64,000 bases of DNA from Pseudomonas peli (GTDB lineage: Bacteria > Pseudomonadota > Gammaproteobacteria > Pseudomonadales > Pseudomonadaceae). The translations under genes were made by a program, and so were the position numbers. Every line of letters starts with the position of its first letter. The stretch's first letter is position 1. The DNA lies in NCBI RefSeq assembly GCF_900099645.1, contig NZ_FMTL01000005.1, positions 83,991 through 147,990 of the forward strand, in the 5' to 3' direction. Below are positions 13,461-22,889 of the stretch, piece by piece. The notes under the pieces are model-generated. The model was not told where the DNA came from and searched no databases. It was given only the letters and a program-made list of their open reading frames with translations.

Positions 13461-15836
13461 TCAGGCTGGCGCTTGACCTTCAGCCAGGAAGAACCAGGTA
13501 TCAAGCACCGAATCCGGGTTCAGCGAGACGCTTTCGATGCCCTGTTCCATCAGCCAGCGCGCCAGATCCGGGTGATCCGAAGGACCCTGACCGCAGATGC
13601 CGATGTACTTGCCAGCCTTGTTACAGGCCTGGATGGCATTGCTCAGCAGCTTCTTCACGGCCGGATTACGCTCATCGAACAGGTGCGCGACGATGCCCGA
13701 GTCACGGTCCAGGCCCAGGGTCAGCTGAGTCAGGTCGTTGGAGCCGATGGAGAAACCGTCGAAGAACTCGAGGAACTCTTCAGCCAGAATCGCGTTGGAT
13801 GGCAACTCGCACATCATGATGACCTTCAGGCCATCCTGACCACGGGCCAGACCGTTGGCGGCCAGCAGATCGACCACCTGACTGGCTTCACCCAGGGTAC
13901 GCACGAACGGCACCATGATCTCGACGTTGGTCAGGCCCATCTCGTTGCGCACTTTCTTCAGCGCACGGCACTCCAGCTCAAAGCAGTCACGGAACGATTC
14001 GCTGATGTAACGCGAAGCGCCACGGAAACCGAGCATCGGGTTCTCTTCTTCCGGCTCGTAAAGTTTGCCGCCGATCAGGTTGGCGTATTCGTTGGACTTG
14101 AAGTCCGACAGACGCACGATGACCTTCTTCGGCCAGAACGCAGCAGCCAGGGTACTGATGCCCTCAACCAGCTTCTCAACATAGAAATTAACCGGATCAT
14201 CGTAACCGGCGATGCGTTTCTCGACGCTGTCTTTGATCTCTGGCGGCAAGCCAGCGAAGTTCAGCAGCGCTTTCGGGTGTACGCCAATCATGCGATTAAT
14301 GATGAATTCCAGACGCGCCAAGCCAACGCCTTCATTCGGCAGCTGAGCGAAGTCAAATGCGCGGTCGGGGTTACCGACGTTCATCATGATTTTGAATGGC
14401 AGCTCGGGCATGGCGTCGACAGAATTCTTGCGAATGTCGAAGCCCAGCTCGCCCTCGAAGATAAAGCCGGTGTCGCCTTCGGCGCAGGAAACCGTCACAC
14501 CCATGCCATCTTTCAGCACCTGGGTGGCGTTGCCGCAACCGACCACGGCTGGAATACCCAGCTCACGGGCGATGATCGCAGCATGGCAGGTACGGCCGCC
14601 ACGGTTGGTGACGATAGCGCTAGCACGCTTCATCACAGGTTCCCAATCCGGGTCGGTCATGTCGGAGACCAGCACGTCGCCGGGCTGGACTTTGTCCATC
14701 TCGGACACATCATGGATAACCCGCACGCGACCCGCACCGATCTTCTGACCGATAGCACGACCTTCCACCAGCACGGTGCCAGTTTCCTTGAGCAGGTAGC
14801 GTTCCATAACATTGACGTTGGTGCGGCTTTTCACCGTTTCAGGGCGCGCCTGGACGATATACAGCTTGCCGTCATCACCGTCTTTAGCCCACTCGATGTC
14901 CATCGGACGACCGTAGTGCTTCTCGATGATCATCGCCTGCTTGGCCAGCTCGCTGACCTCAGCATCCGTCAGGCAGAAGCGCGCACGTTCGGCACGGTCC
15001 ACATCGACCACCTTGACCGATTTACCGGCCTTGGCTTCGTCGCCGTAGATCATCTTGATGGCTTTGCTGCCCAGATTGCGGCGCAGGATCGCCGGGCGGC
15101 CGGCTTCCAGCGTTTGCTTGTGCACGTAGAATTCGTCAGGGTTGACCGCACCCTGCACCACAGTTTCGCCGAGGCCGTAGGCGCCGGTGATAAACACCAC
15201 GTCGCGGAAACCGGATTCGGTATCGAGGGTGAACATCACGCCGGCAGTGCCGGTTTCCGAACGCACCATGCGCTGCACGCCAGCAGACAGAGCGACCAGT
15301 TTGTGGTCGAAGCCCTGGTGCACGCGGTAGGCAATAGCGCGGTCGTTGAACAGCGAGGCGAATACCTCTTTGGCAGCGCGGATCACGTTGTCCACACCAC
15401 GAATGTTCAGGAAGGTTTCCTGCTGACCAGCAAACGAGGCATCTGGCAGGTCTTCGGCGGTGGCCGAGGAGCGCACGGCAACGGCCATATTGTCGTTACC
15501 ACCGGCCATTTCGGCGAAGGCGGTGCGGATCTGGGCGTTCAACTCTTCGGGGAAAGCAGCGTCCATCACCCACTGACGGATCTGCGCACCGGTTTTGGCC
15601 AGCGCGTTGACGTCATCAACATCAAGGGCATCGAGGGCAGCATGAATCTGATCGTTCAGACCGCTCAGTTCAAGAAAGTCCCGGTAGGCCTGGGCTGTAG
15701 TGGCGAAACCACCAGGCACCGAAACCCCGGCACCGGCAAGGTTGCTGATCATCTCGCCCAGGGAGGCGTTCTTGCCCCCTACGTGCTCAACATCGTGATT
15801 GCCGAGCTTGTCGAGGGAAACTACGTACTCTACCAA
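13461..15836 (-). CDS. ppsA: Phosphoenolpyruvate synthase
   Basis: Cytoplasmic enzyme converting pyruvate, ATP and water to phosphoenolpyruvate, AMP and phosphate at the entry to gluconeogenesis. 791 residues, full length. Order: N-terminal ATP-binding domain (VGGKNASLGEM; RSSATAEDLPDASFAGQQETFLN), the swivelling phosphohistidine domain GGRTCHAAIIARELG with catalytic His418, and the C-terminal TIM barrel with GFRGASRY and SIGSNDLTQL. The start is a TTG at 15836 with GGAGAG upstream, fixed by the conserved N-terminus MVEYVVSLDKLG. The divergent gene ppsR encodes its regulatory kinase/phosphotransferase. Confidence 0.96.
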   Translation of the reverse strand: MVEYVVSLDKLGNHDVEHVGGKNASLGEMISNLAGAGVSVPGGFATTAQAYRDFLELSGLNDQIHAALDALDVDDVNALAKTGAQIRQWVMDAAFPEELNAQIRTAFAEMAGGNDNMAVAVRSSATAEDLPDASFAGQQETFLNIRGVDNVIRAAKEVFASLFNDRAIAYRVHQGFDHKLVALSAGVQRMVRSETGTAGVMFTLDTESGFRDVVFITGAYGLGETVVQGAVNPDEFYVHKQTLEAGRPAILRRNLGSKAIKMIYGDEAKAGKSVKVVDVDRAERARFCLTDAEVSELAKQAMIIEKHYGRPMDIEWAKDGDDGKLYIVQARPETVKSRTNVNVMERYLLKETGTVLVEGRAIGQKIGAGRVRVIHDVSEMDKVQPGDVLVSDMTDPDWEPVMKRASAIVTNRGGRTCHAAIIARELGIPAVVGCGNATQVLKDGMGVTVSCAEGDTGFIFEGELGFDIRKNSVDAMPELPFKIMMNVGNPDRAFDFAQLPNEGVGLARLEFIINRMIGVHPKALLNFAGLPPEIKDSVEKRIAGYDDPVNFYVEKLVEGISTLAAAFWPKKVIVRLSDFKSNEYANLIGGKLYEPEEENPMLGFRGASRYISESFRDCFELECRALKKVRNEMGLTNVEIMVPFVRTLGEASQVVDLLAANGLARGQDGLKVIMMCELPSNAILAEEFLEFFDGFSIGSNDLTQLTLGLDRDSGIVAHLFDERNPAVKKLLSNAIQACNKAGKYIGICGQGPSDHPDLARWLMEQGIESVSLNPDSVLDTWFFLAEGQAPA

Positions 15837-16016
15837 GGTGATCTCTCCACTAAGGTGTTGGAAAAGCTCAAGGGGCTGGGGAAGCTCGGCGGCATAAATG
15901 CCGGCACGATTGTGGCCTGGCCCTGGAAAATAAGTAACAATGCAGGCCGGATCGGCCCTGCAAAGGCGGGCCTATGATAGCCAAGATTCGTCCTCAGCTT
16001 AAGGCCCATGGTGCAA

Positions 16017-16835
16017 ATGAAACGAACCGCTTTTTTCATCTCCGATGGCACCGGTATCACCGCCGAAACCCTGGGCCAAAGTCTGCTGGCACAGTTTGAA
16101 ACCATCGACTTTACCAAGCTCACGCGCCCCTACATCGACAGCGTGGAAAAAGCGCGCGCAATGGTACAACAAATCAATAGCGCCGCCGAGAAAGACGGCT
16201 CTCGCCCGATCATCTTCGACACCATCGTCAACCAGGACATTCGTGACATCCTGGCAGAGTCCGAAGGGTTCATGATCGATATTTTCGCAAGCTTCCTTGC
16301 GCCGCTCGAACAAGAACTGACTTCCCACTCCTCGTACTCGGTCGGCAAATCGCACTCCATTGGCCATAACTCGAATTACATGGAGCGCATTGAGGCAGTC
16401 AACTTCGCCCTCGACAACGACGACGGTGCGCGCACCCACTACTACGACAAGGCCGACCTGATTCTGGTCGGCGTTTCGCGCTGTGGTAAAACGCCTACCT
16501 GCCTGTATATGGCCATGCAATATGGCATTCGTGCCGCCAATTACCCACTGACCGAAGACGACATGGAGAGCCTGCAGCTGCCAGCCGTGCTGAAAAAGCA
16601 CAAGGACAAGCTGTTCGGCCTGACCATCGACCCGGACCGCCTCACCGCCATTCGCCACGAACGCAAGCCCAATAGCCGTTACGCCAGCTTCGCCCAGTGC
16701 GAGTTCGAAGTACGCGAGGTGGAAAACCTGTTCCGCCGCGAGAACATCAACTTTATCAACTCCACCTATTTCTCCGTGGAAGAGATCTCCGCGAAGATCT
16801 TGGTGGAAAAAGGTGTTGAGCGCCGCCTCAAGTAA
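16017..16835 (+). CDS. ppsR: Phosphoenolpyruvate synthase regulatory protein (kinase/pyrophosphorylase)
   Basis: Bifunctional regulator (DUF299 family) that inactivates PpsA by ADP-dependent threonine phosphorylation and reactivates it by Pi-dependent phosphorolysis. 272 residues from the ATG at 16017 (MKRTAFFISDGTGITAETLG, the family N-terminus); an upstream ATG at 16008 is possible. P-loop VGVSRCGKTPTCLYM, then YPLTEDDM and the conserved tail NSTYFSVEEISAKIL. Divergent from ppsA with 180 bp between starts, so they share a control region. Followed by a strong terminator. Confidence 0.94.
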   Translation: MKRTAFFISDGTGITAETLGQSLLAQFETIDFTKLTRPYIDSVEKARAMVQQINSAAEKDGSRPIIFDTIVNQDIRDILAESEGFMIDIFASFLAPLEQELTSHSSYSVGKSHSIGHNSNYMERIEAVNFALDNDDGARTHYYDKADLILVGVSRCGKTPTCLYMAMQYGIRAANYPLTEDDMESLQLPAVLKKHKDKLFGLTIDPDRLTAIRHERKPNSRYASFAQCEFEVREVENLFRRENINFINSTYFSVEEISAKILVEKGVERRLK

Positions 16836-16860
16836 CTCGCACAACTCATTGAAGCTAAAA

Positions 16861-16890
16861 GAAAAGGCTCGAACTCTTCGAGCCTTTTCT
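16861..16890. terminator. Bidirectional terminator between ppsR and prpF
   Basis: Perfect 13-bp stem GAAAAGGCTCGAA-CTC-TTCGAGCCTTTTC, T-rich on both strands, between convergent ppsR and the end of the methylcitrate operon. Confidence 0.9.
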
Positions 16891-16902
16891 CATTTATGAA
16901 TA

Positions 16903-18090
16903 CTACAAAGCATCGCCCGGCACACGCACCCAACCTTCCATCAATATTCGTGCGCTGCGACTCATGATCGCCTTGGTTACCGTCCACTGACTGTCGACCA
17001 GCGCCGCCTGCGCACCCACGCGCAAGGTGCCGGATGGATGGCCAAAACGCACGGCTTCGCGCGCACTGCCGCCCGCTGCCAGATTGACCAAGGTGCCGGG
17101 AATTGCCGCTGCGGTGCCGATGGCCACCGCGCAGGTGCCCATCATGGCGTGGTGCAGCTTGCCCATGGACAGCGCACGCACCAGCAGATCGATCTCGCCC
17201 GCAGGCACCGTTTTGCCACTGGAAGACAGGTAATCCTTGGGTTTGGCGACAAAGGCGATTTTCGGCGTGTGCTGGCGGGTCAGTGCCTCATCCGCCGTTT
17301 TGATCAGCCCCATGCGCAACGCCCCCGCAACGCGGATCTTCTCGAAACGCGCCAGCTGTTCAGGGTCACCGTTGATTTGCTCGCGCAACTCAGTGCCCTG
17401 ATAGCCAATATCTTCGGCGTTTACGAACACAGTCGGAATGCCCGCAGTGATCATGGTTGCCTTGAAGGTGCCAACACCCGGCACGTCCAGGTCGTCCACC
17501 AGGTTACCGGTGGGGAACATCGAGCCACCCTCCTCGCCGTCGTCAGACGGATCGAGGAACTCCAGCACGATCTCGGCCGCTGGAAAGGTCACACCATCCA
17601 GTTCGAAGTCGCCGGTTTCCTGCACCTGACCATTGCTGACCGGCACATGGGCGATGATGGTTTTCTGGATATTCGCCTGCCAGATCCGCACCACGCACAC
17701 GCCGTTTTCCGGGATGCGTGCAGGGTCAAGCAGACCGGCATGAATGGCAAATGCCCCGGCACCGGTAGACAGGTTGCCGCAGTTGCCGCTCCAGTCTACG
17801 AAGGCCTTATCGATCGAAACCTGGCCATAGAGGTAGTCAACGTCGTGATCCGGCTGACTGCTTTTCGACAGGATCACGCACTTGGAGGTCGAGGACGTTG
17901 CGCCGCCCATGCCGTCGATCTGCGCCGCATAAGGATCGGGGCTGCCGATCACACGCATAAACAGCTTGTCGCGCGCGGCGCCCGGCACCTGGCAGTTTTG
18001 CGGCAGGTCCTGCAGGCGGAAGAACACGCCCTTACTGGTGCCGCCACGCATATAGGTGGCGGGAATTCTAATCTGGGAGAGATGAGCCAT
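16903..18090 (-). CDS. prpF: 2-methylaconitate cis-trans isomerase PrpF
   Basis: Isomerises the trans-2-methylaconitate made by AcnD to the cis isomer so that propionate can be oxidised by the methylcitrate cycle without PrpD. 395 residues from the ATG at 18090 (MAHLSQIRIPATYMRGG); the frame extends 15 codons upstream. Diaminopimelate-epimerase-like fold; motifs YMRGGTSKGVFF at the N-terminus, DWSGNCGNLSTGAGAFA and SMGKLHHAMMGTCAVA. Last gene of the operon, 101 bp after acnD; the gap holds a palindromic repeat. Confidence 0.93.
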   Translation of the reverse strand: MAHLSQIRIPATYMRGGTSKGVFFRLQDLPQNCQVPGAARDKLFMRVIGSPDPYAAQIDGMGGATSSTSKCVILSKSSQPDHDVDYLYGQVSIDKAFVDWSGNCGNLSTGAGAFAIHAGLLDPARIPENGVCVVRIWQANIQKTIIAHVPVSNGQVQETGDFELDGVTFPAAEIVLEFLDPSDDGEEGGSMFPTGNLVDDLDVPGVGTFKATMITAGIPTVFVNAEDIGYQGTELREQINGDPEQLARFEKIRVAGALRMGLIKTADEALTRQHTPKIAFVAKPKDYLSSSGKTVPAGEIDLLVRALSMGKLHHAMMGTCAVAIGTAAAIPGTLVNLAAGGSAREAVRFGHPSGTLRVGAQAALVDSQWTVTKAIMSRSARILMEGWVRVPGDAL

Positions 18091-18119
18091 GGTTTGGTCC
18101 TGGCTGAAAAGTGAAATTG

Positions 18120-18189
18120 CCGTAGGGTGGATCACGCTTCACCGTCGGTGCGTGAAATGGTGGATGGAAAAGTGCCATCCACCCTACGG
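18120..18189. repeat. Palindromic element inside the prp operon
   Basis: Perfect 13-bp terminal arms CCGTAGGGTGGAT (18120-18132) and ATCCACCCTACGG (18177-18189) enclosing 44 bases with a further TTCACC/GGTG-type repeat. It fills most of the acnD-prpF gap. Core shared with 4718-4749. Confidence 0.7.
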
Positions 18190-18191
18190 AA

Positions 18192-20813
18192 TCAGGCGAC
18201 GGCGCCTTCGAGGAAGTCCTGGGCGAAACGCTGCAGAACACCACCGGCCTTGTACACATGCACTTCGGCTGCAGTGTCCAACCGACAGGTCACTGGCACC
18301 TTGACCACTTCACCATTGCGGCGATTGACCACCAGGGTCAGGTCGCAGCGTGGCGACACATCACCCTGGATGCCGTAAGTCTCGGTGCCGTCCAAGCCGA
18401 GGGTCAGGCGGGTGGTGCCCGGCTTGAACTCGACCGGCAGCACGCCCATGCCCACCAGGTTGGTGCGGTGAATACGCTCGAACCCTTCGGCCGCGATCAC
18501 TTCCACGCCCGCCAAGCGCACGCCCTTGGCCGCCCAGTCACGCGAGCTACCCTGGCCGTAGTCGGCGCCGGCAACGATGATCAGGTTCTGCTTGCGGTTC
18601 ATGTAGGTTTCGATCGCTTCCCACATGCGCATCACCTTGCCTTCCGGTTCAACGCGGGCCAGCGAACCCTTCTTCACGACACCGTCAACCACGGCCATTT
18701 CGTTGACCAACTGCGGGTTGGCAAAGGTGGCGCGCTGCGCGGTCAGGTGGTCACCGCGATGGGTGGCATAGGAGTTGAAGTCCTCCTCTGGCAAGCCCAT
18801 TTTGTGCAGGTACTCACCGGCGGCCGAATCCAGCAGGATGGCGTTGGATGGCGACAGGTGATCAGTGGTGATGTTGTCCGGCAGGATCGCCAGCGGCAGC
18901 ATGCCTTTGAGGGTGCGCTCACCGGCCAGTGCGCCTTCCCAGTAAGGCGGGCGACGGATATAGGTGCTCATCGGGCGCCAGTCGTACAGCGGGCTTTCGG
19001 CTTCGGTGACAGTGCCCAGGTCGAACATCGGGATATAGATCTGCCGGAACTGCTCAGGCTTCACCGAGGAGGCGACGATGGCGTCGATCTCTTCGTCGCT
19101 CGGCCACAGGTCTTTGAGGGTGATCGGGTTGCCGTTCTGGTCATGACCGAGCACATCTTGCTCAATGTCAAAACGCACGGTGCCGGCAATGGCGTAGGCC
19201 ACTACCAGCGGTGGCGAGGCCAGGAACGCCTGCTTGGCATACGGGTGAATGCGCCCATCAAAGTTGCGATTACCGGAGAGCACTGCGGTGGCGTAGAGGT
19301 CGCGGTCGATGATTTCCTGCTGAATCACCGGGTCCAGCGCACCGGACATGCCATTACAAGTGGTGCAGGCGTAGGCCACAATGCCAAAACCCAGCTGTTC
19401 CAGCTCGCTCAGCAGCCCAGCCTCTTCCAGGTACAACTTGGCGACTTTCGAACCTGGCGCGAAGGACGTCTTGACCCACGGCTTGCGCAGCAATCCCAGC
19501 TGGTTGGCTTTTTTCGCCAGCAGGCCAGCCGCCACCACATTGCGCGGGTTGGAGGTGTTAGTACAGCTGGTGATGGCGGCGATGATCACGGCGCCATCCG
19601 GCATCAGGCCCTCACCCTCCTCCAGCTTGCCAGCGGCCAACTTGGCCTCGTCGGCAATCCCGCGCTCATGCAGCGCCGAGGTCGGCAGGCGCTTGTGCGG
19701 GTTGCTCGGGCCGGCCATGTTGCGCACCACGGTCGACAGGTCGAAGCTCAGCACGCGCTCATATTCAGCACTGACCAGCGCATCGGCCCACAGGCCGGTG
19801 GTTTTGGCGTAGTGCTCGACCAGCGTCACCTGCTCCGGCTCACGCCCGGTGAGCTTGAGGTAGTCGATGGTCTGCTGATCGATGTAGAACATCGCCGCCG
19901 TTGCGCCGTACTCCGGGCACATGTTGGAGATGGTTGCACGGTCACCGATGGACAGGCTGTCTGCGCCCTCGCCGAAGAACTCGACCCAGGCCCCAACCAC
20001 GCGCTCCTTGCGCAGAAACTCGGTCAGCGCCAGGACGATATCGGTGGCGGTAATCCCAGGCTGACGCTTGCCAGTCAGTTTGACGCCGACGATATCGGGC
20101 AAGCGCATCATCGACGGCAGGCCGAGCATCACGGTCTCGGCTTCCAGGCCGCCGACACCGATGGCGATCACGCCCAACGCATCGACGTGCGGAGTGTGCG
20201 AGTCGGTGCCCACGCAGGTATCCGGAAACGCAATACCGCCACGCGCCTGAATCACCGGGCTCATTTTCTCCAGGTTGATCTGGTGCATGATGCCGTTGCC
20301 GGCCGGGATCACGTCGACGTTCTTGAACGCCGTTTTGGTCCACTCGATAAAGTGGAAGCGGTCCTCGTTGCGGCGCTCCTCGACGGCACGGTTCTTCTCG
20401 AACGCATCCGGGTCAAAGCCGGCGAATTCCACAGCCAGGGAGTGGTCGACGATCAGTTGGGTCGGCACCACCGGATTAACCTTGGCCGGATCACCCCCTT
20501 GTTCGGCGATGGCATCACGCAGGCCAGCCAGGTCGACCAAAGCGGTCTGGCCGAGAATGTCGTGGCACACCACCCGCGCCGGGTACCAGGGAAAATCCAG
20601 GTCCTGCTTGCGCTCGATTAGCTGCTTGAGCGCATCAGTCAGCGCTGCGGGTTCGCAGCGGCGTACCAGTTGCTCGGCCAGCACGCGGCTGGTGTAGGGC
20701 AGTTTGGCGTAGGCACCCGGGGTGATGGCATCGACCGCCTCACGGGTGTCGAAGTAATCCAGCACCGTGCCGGCCAGCGGTTTGCGGTATTGAGTGTTCA
20801 CTGGGCTGCTCAT
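18192..20813 (-). CDS. acnD: Fe/S-dependent 2-methylisocitrate dehydratase AcnD
   Basis: Aconitase-family enzyme dehydrating 2-methylcitrate to 2-methylaconitate in propionate catabolism. 873 residues, IRP1/AcnA length. [4Fe-4S] ligands: the cysteine in AITSCTNTSNPRN and the pair in CTTCNGMSGALDP. Substrate and swivel-domain motifs GNGIMHQINLEKMSP, GTDSHTPHVDALGV and GADYGQGSSRDWAAKG are intact. The start codon overlaps the prpC stop (TAATG), so the two are translationally coupled. Assignment as AcnD rather than housekeeping aconitase rests on the prpC/prpF context. Confidence 0.93.
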   Translation of the reverse strand: MSSPVNTQYRKPLAGTVLDYFDTREAVDAITPGAYAKLPYTSRVLAEQLVRRCEPAALTDALKQLIERKQDLDFPWYPARVVCHDILGQTALVDLAGLRDAIAEQGGDPAKVNPVVPTQLIVDHSLAVEFAGFDPDAFEKNRAVEERRNEDRFHFIEWTKTAFKNVDVIPAGNGIMHQINLEKMSPVIQARGGIAFPDTCVGTDSHTPHVDALGVIAIGVGGLEAETVMLGLPSMMRLPDIVGVKLTGKRQPGITATDIVLALTEFLRKERVVGAWVEFFGEGADSLSIGDRATISNMCPEYGATAAMFYIDQQTIDYLKLTGREPEQVTLVEHYAKTTGLWADALVSAEYERVLSFDLSTVVRNMAGPSNPHKRLPTSALHERGIADEAKLAAGKLEEGEGLMPDGAVIIAAITSCTNTSNPRNVVAAGLLAKKANQLGLLRKPWVKTSFAPGSKVAKLYLEEAGLLSELEQLGFGIVAYACTTCNGMSGALDPVIQQEIIDRDLYATAVLSGNRNFDGRIHPYAKQAFLASPPLVVAYAIAGTVRFDIEQDVLGHDQNGNPITLKDLWPSDEEIDAIVASSVKPEQFRQIYIPMFDLGTVTEAESPLYDWRPMSTYIRRPPYWEGALAGERTLKGMLPLAILPDNITTDHLSPSNAILLDSAAGEYLHKMGLPEEDFNSYATHRGDHLTAQRATFANPQLVNEMAVVDGVVKKGSLARVEPEGKVMRMWEAIETYMNRKQNLIIVAGADYGQGSSRDWAAKGVRLAGVEVIAAEGFERIHRTNLVGMGVLPVEFKPGTTRLTLGLDGTETYGIQGDVSPRCDLTLVVNRRNGEVVKVPVTCRLDTAAEVHVYKAGGVLQRFAQDFLEGAVA

Positions 20814-21973
20814 TATTTGCGGTCCTTGAGCGGTACAAACTTCAGGTCTTCAGGGCCTGTGTAGTTGGCGCTCGGACGAATGATCTTGCCGTCGATGCGC
20901 TGCTCGATCACATGGCTGGACCAGCCGGAGGTGCGCGCGATCACGAACAACGGGGTGAACATGGCGGTGGGCACGCCCATCATGTGGTAACTGACGGCGC
21001 TGAACCAATCGAGGTTGGGGAACATCTTCTTGATGTCCCACATGATGGTTTCCAGACGCTCGGCGATGTCATACATCTTCATATTGCCCTGCTCAGCCGA
21101 CAGCTCGCGGGCCACTTCCTTGATCACCTTGTTGCGCGGGTCCGCCACGGTGTAAACCGGGTGGCCAAAGCCGATCACCACTTCCTTCTTTTCGACCCGC
21201 GCACGGATATCGGCCTCGGCCTCGTCCGGGGTGTCGTAGCGTTTCTGCACCTCGAAGGCCACTTCGTTGGCACCGCCATGTTTCGGGCCACGCAGCGCGC
21301 CGATACCGCCGGCGATGCAGCTGTACATATCCGAGCCAGTACCGGCGATCACCCGCGAGGTGAAAGTCGACGCATTGAACTCGTGCTCGGCATACAGGTT
21401 GAGCGAGGTGTGCATGGCGCGCACCCAGGATTCACGCGGCTTCTCGCCATGCAGCAGGTGAAGGAAATGCCCGCCGATGGAGTCGTCGTCAGTTTCCACC
21501 TCGATGCGCTTGCCGTTGTGGCTGAAGTGGTACCAGTACAGCAGCGCGGAACCCAGCGAAGCCATCAGCTTGTCGGCAATGTCACGAGCGCCAGGGTGAT
21601 TGTGGTCGTCCTTTTCTGGCGACACGCAACCCATCACCGAAACAGCCGTGCGCATCACATCCATCGGATGAGCGGACGGCGGCAATTGTTCAAGCGCAAC
21701 CTTCAATGCCGCCGGCAACCCGCGCAGGGCCTTGAGCTTGGCCTTGTAGCCGGCCAGTTCGGCAGCATTGGGCAGCTTGCCGTGCACCAGCAGGTGGGCG
21801 ATTTCCTCGAACTCGCAGCGGTTGGCAAAGTCCAGCACGTCATAGCCACGGTAGTGCAGGTCATTACCGGTGCGACCCACTGTGCACAGGGCAGTGTTGC
21901 CGGCAGCAGTGCCAGAGAGGGCCACGGATTTCTTCGGCTTGAAGCCTGGGGTGGTTTCCGGGGTTGCGCTCAT
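20813..21973 (-). CDS. prpC: 2-methylcitrate synthase
   Basis: Condenses propionyl-CoA with oxaloacetate. 386 residues from the ATG at 21973 (MSATPETTPGFKPKKSVALSG; GGAG 6 nt upstream); the frame runs on upstream without ribosome site. Citrate-synthase-family signatures: NRCEFEEIAHLLVHGKLP, GPKHGGANEVAFEVQ, VIGFGHPVYTVADPRNK with catalytic His, and ASRVIAGTGSDMYSC-type helices. The short N-terminus is typical of PrpC. Its stop shares one base with the acnD start. The GGANE and GHPVY histidines and the later Asp region are present. Confidence 0.95.
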   Translation of the reverse strand: MSATPETTPGFKPKKSVALSGTAAGNTALCTVGRTGNDLHYRGYDVLDFANRCEFEEIAHLLVHGKLPNAAELAGYKAKLKALRGLPAALKVALEQLPPSAHPMDVMRTAVSVMGCVSPEKDDHNHPGARDIADKLMASLGSALLYWYHFSHNGKRIEVETDDDSIGGHFLHLLHGEKPRESWVRAMHTSLNLYAEHEFNASTFTSRVIAGTGSDMYSCIAGGIGALRGPKHGGANEVAFEVQKRYDTPDEAEADIRARVEKKEVVIGFGHPVYTVADPRNKVIKEVARELSAEQGNMKMYDIAERLETIMWDIKKMFPNLDWFSAVSYHMMGVPTAMFTPLFVIARTSGWSSHVIEQRIDGKIIRPSANYTGPEDLKFVPLKDRK

Positions 21974-22004
21974 GCTTATCTCCTCAAATCCGGTTGATGC
22001 GTTG

Positions 22005-22889
22005 TTATTTTTTTGCGGCAAACAGGGCGTCGAGTTTCTGCTCGAAGGCGTGGTAGCCGATGCGGTCATAGAGTTCGGCACGGGTCTGCATCAGCTCGAT
22101 CACGTCTTTCTGATGGCCGTGCTGGCGAATCGAGGTGTAGACACTTTCTGCTGCCTTGTTGGCGGCGCGGAAGGCCGACAGTGGGTAAAGCTGAATAGCC
22201 ACGCCCACCGAGGCCAGTTCGTCGCGGGTGAACAACGGCGTGGCGCCGAACTCGGTGATGTTGGCCAGTACCGGGACATTCAGCGCATCGACGAAGCGCT
22301 TGTAGGTCGGCAGGTCATAGGCCGCTTCGGCGAAGATGCCGTCGGCACCGGCTTCCACGTAGCGCTGGCAGCGCTCGATCGCGGCATCCACACCTTCGGC
22401 TTGAATCGCGTCAGTGCGGGCAATCAGGAAGAAATCAGGATCGGTCTTGGCATCGGCGGCAGCGCGGACGCGGTCGACCATTTCCTCGCAGGAGACGATC
22501 TCCTTGCCCGGACGGTGACCACAACGCTTGGCACCCACCTGATCTTCGATATGCGCGGCGGCTGCGCCGGCCTTGATCAGGTTCTTTATGGTGCGCTCGA
22601 TATTAAAAGCCGAAGGGCCAAAGCCGGTATCGATGTCGACCAAGAGCGGCAGGTCGCAGACGTCGGTGATACGGCGTACATCGGTGAGCACGTCATCCAG
22701 GGTGTTGATGCCCAGATCAGGCAAACCGAGGGAGCCGGCTGCCACACCGCCACCGGACAGGTAAATAGCCTTGAAACCCGCGCGCTTGGCCAACAAGGCG
22801 TGGTTGGCATTGATCGCACCGATCACCTGCAGGGGCGACTCAATCGCAAGCGCCTGACGGAAACGCTGGCCGGGGGAAAGCTGACTCAT
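22005..22889 (-). CDS. prpB: 2-methylisocitrate lyase
   Basis: Splits 2-methylisocitrate into pyruvate and succinate, the last step of the methylcitrate cycle. 294 residues, isocitrate-lyase superfamily. Motifs: AIYLSGGGVAAGSLGLPDLG, the metal/substrate segment DIDTGFG, the catalytic loop KRCGHRPGK with the cysteine nucleophile-base, and ARTDAIQAEGVDAAIERC. The ATG overlaps the stop of the GntR regulator gene (ATGA), indicating one operon led by the regulator. Confidence 0.95.
   Translation of the reverse strand: MSQLSPGQRFRQALAIESPLQVIGAINANHALLAKRAGFKAIYLSGGGVAAGSLGLPDLGINTLDDVLTDVRRITDVCDLPLLVDIDTGFGPSAFNIERTIKNLIKAGAAAAHIEDQVGAKRCGHRPGKEIVSCEEMVDRVRAAADAKTDPDFFLIARTDAIQAEGVDAAIERCQRYVEAGADGIFAEAAYDLPTYKRFVDALNVPVLANITEFGATPLFTRDELASVGVAIQLYPLSAFRAANKAAESVYTSIRQHGHQKDVIELMQTRAELYDRIGYHAFEQKLDALFAAKK

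Noticed and set aside
13287..15977. 896-codon open frame on the plus strand opposite ppsA
   Set aside because: Antisense shadow of a high-GC gene: no ribosome site or domain, while the ppsA frame has complete catalytic motifs.
18258..20621. 787-codon open frame opposite acnD
   Set aside because: Same shadow effect; residue composition (many His, Gln, Val, Gly) is typical of antisense frames and AcnD is intact on the other strand.
20912..21997. 361-codon open frame opposite prpC
   Set aside because: Shadow of prpC, which has all citrate-synthase motifs.
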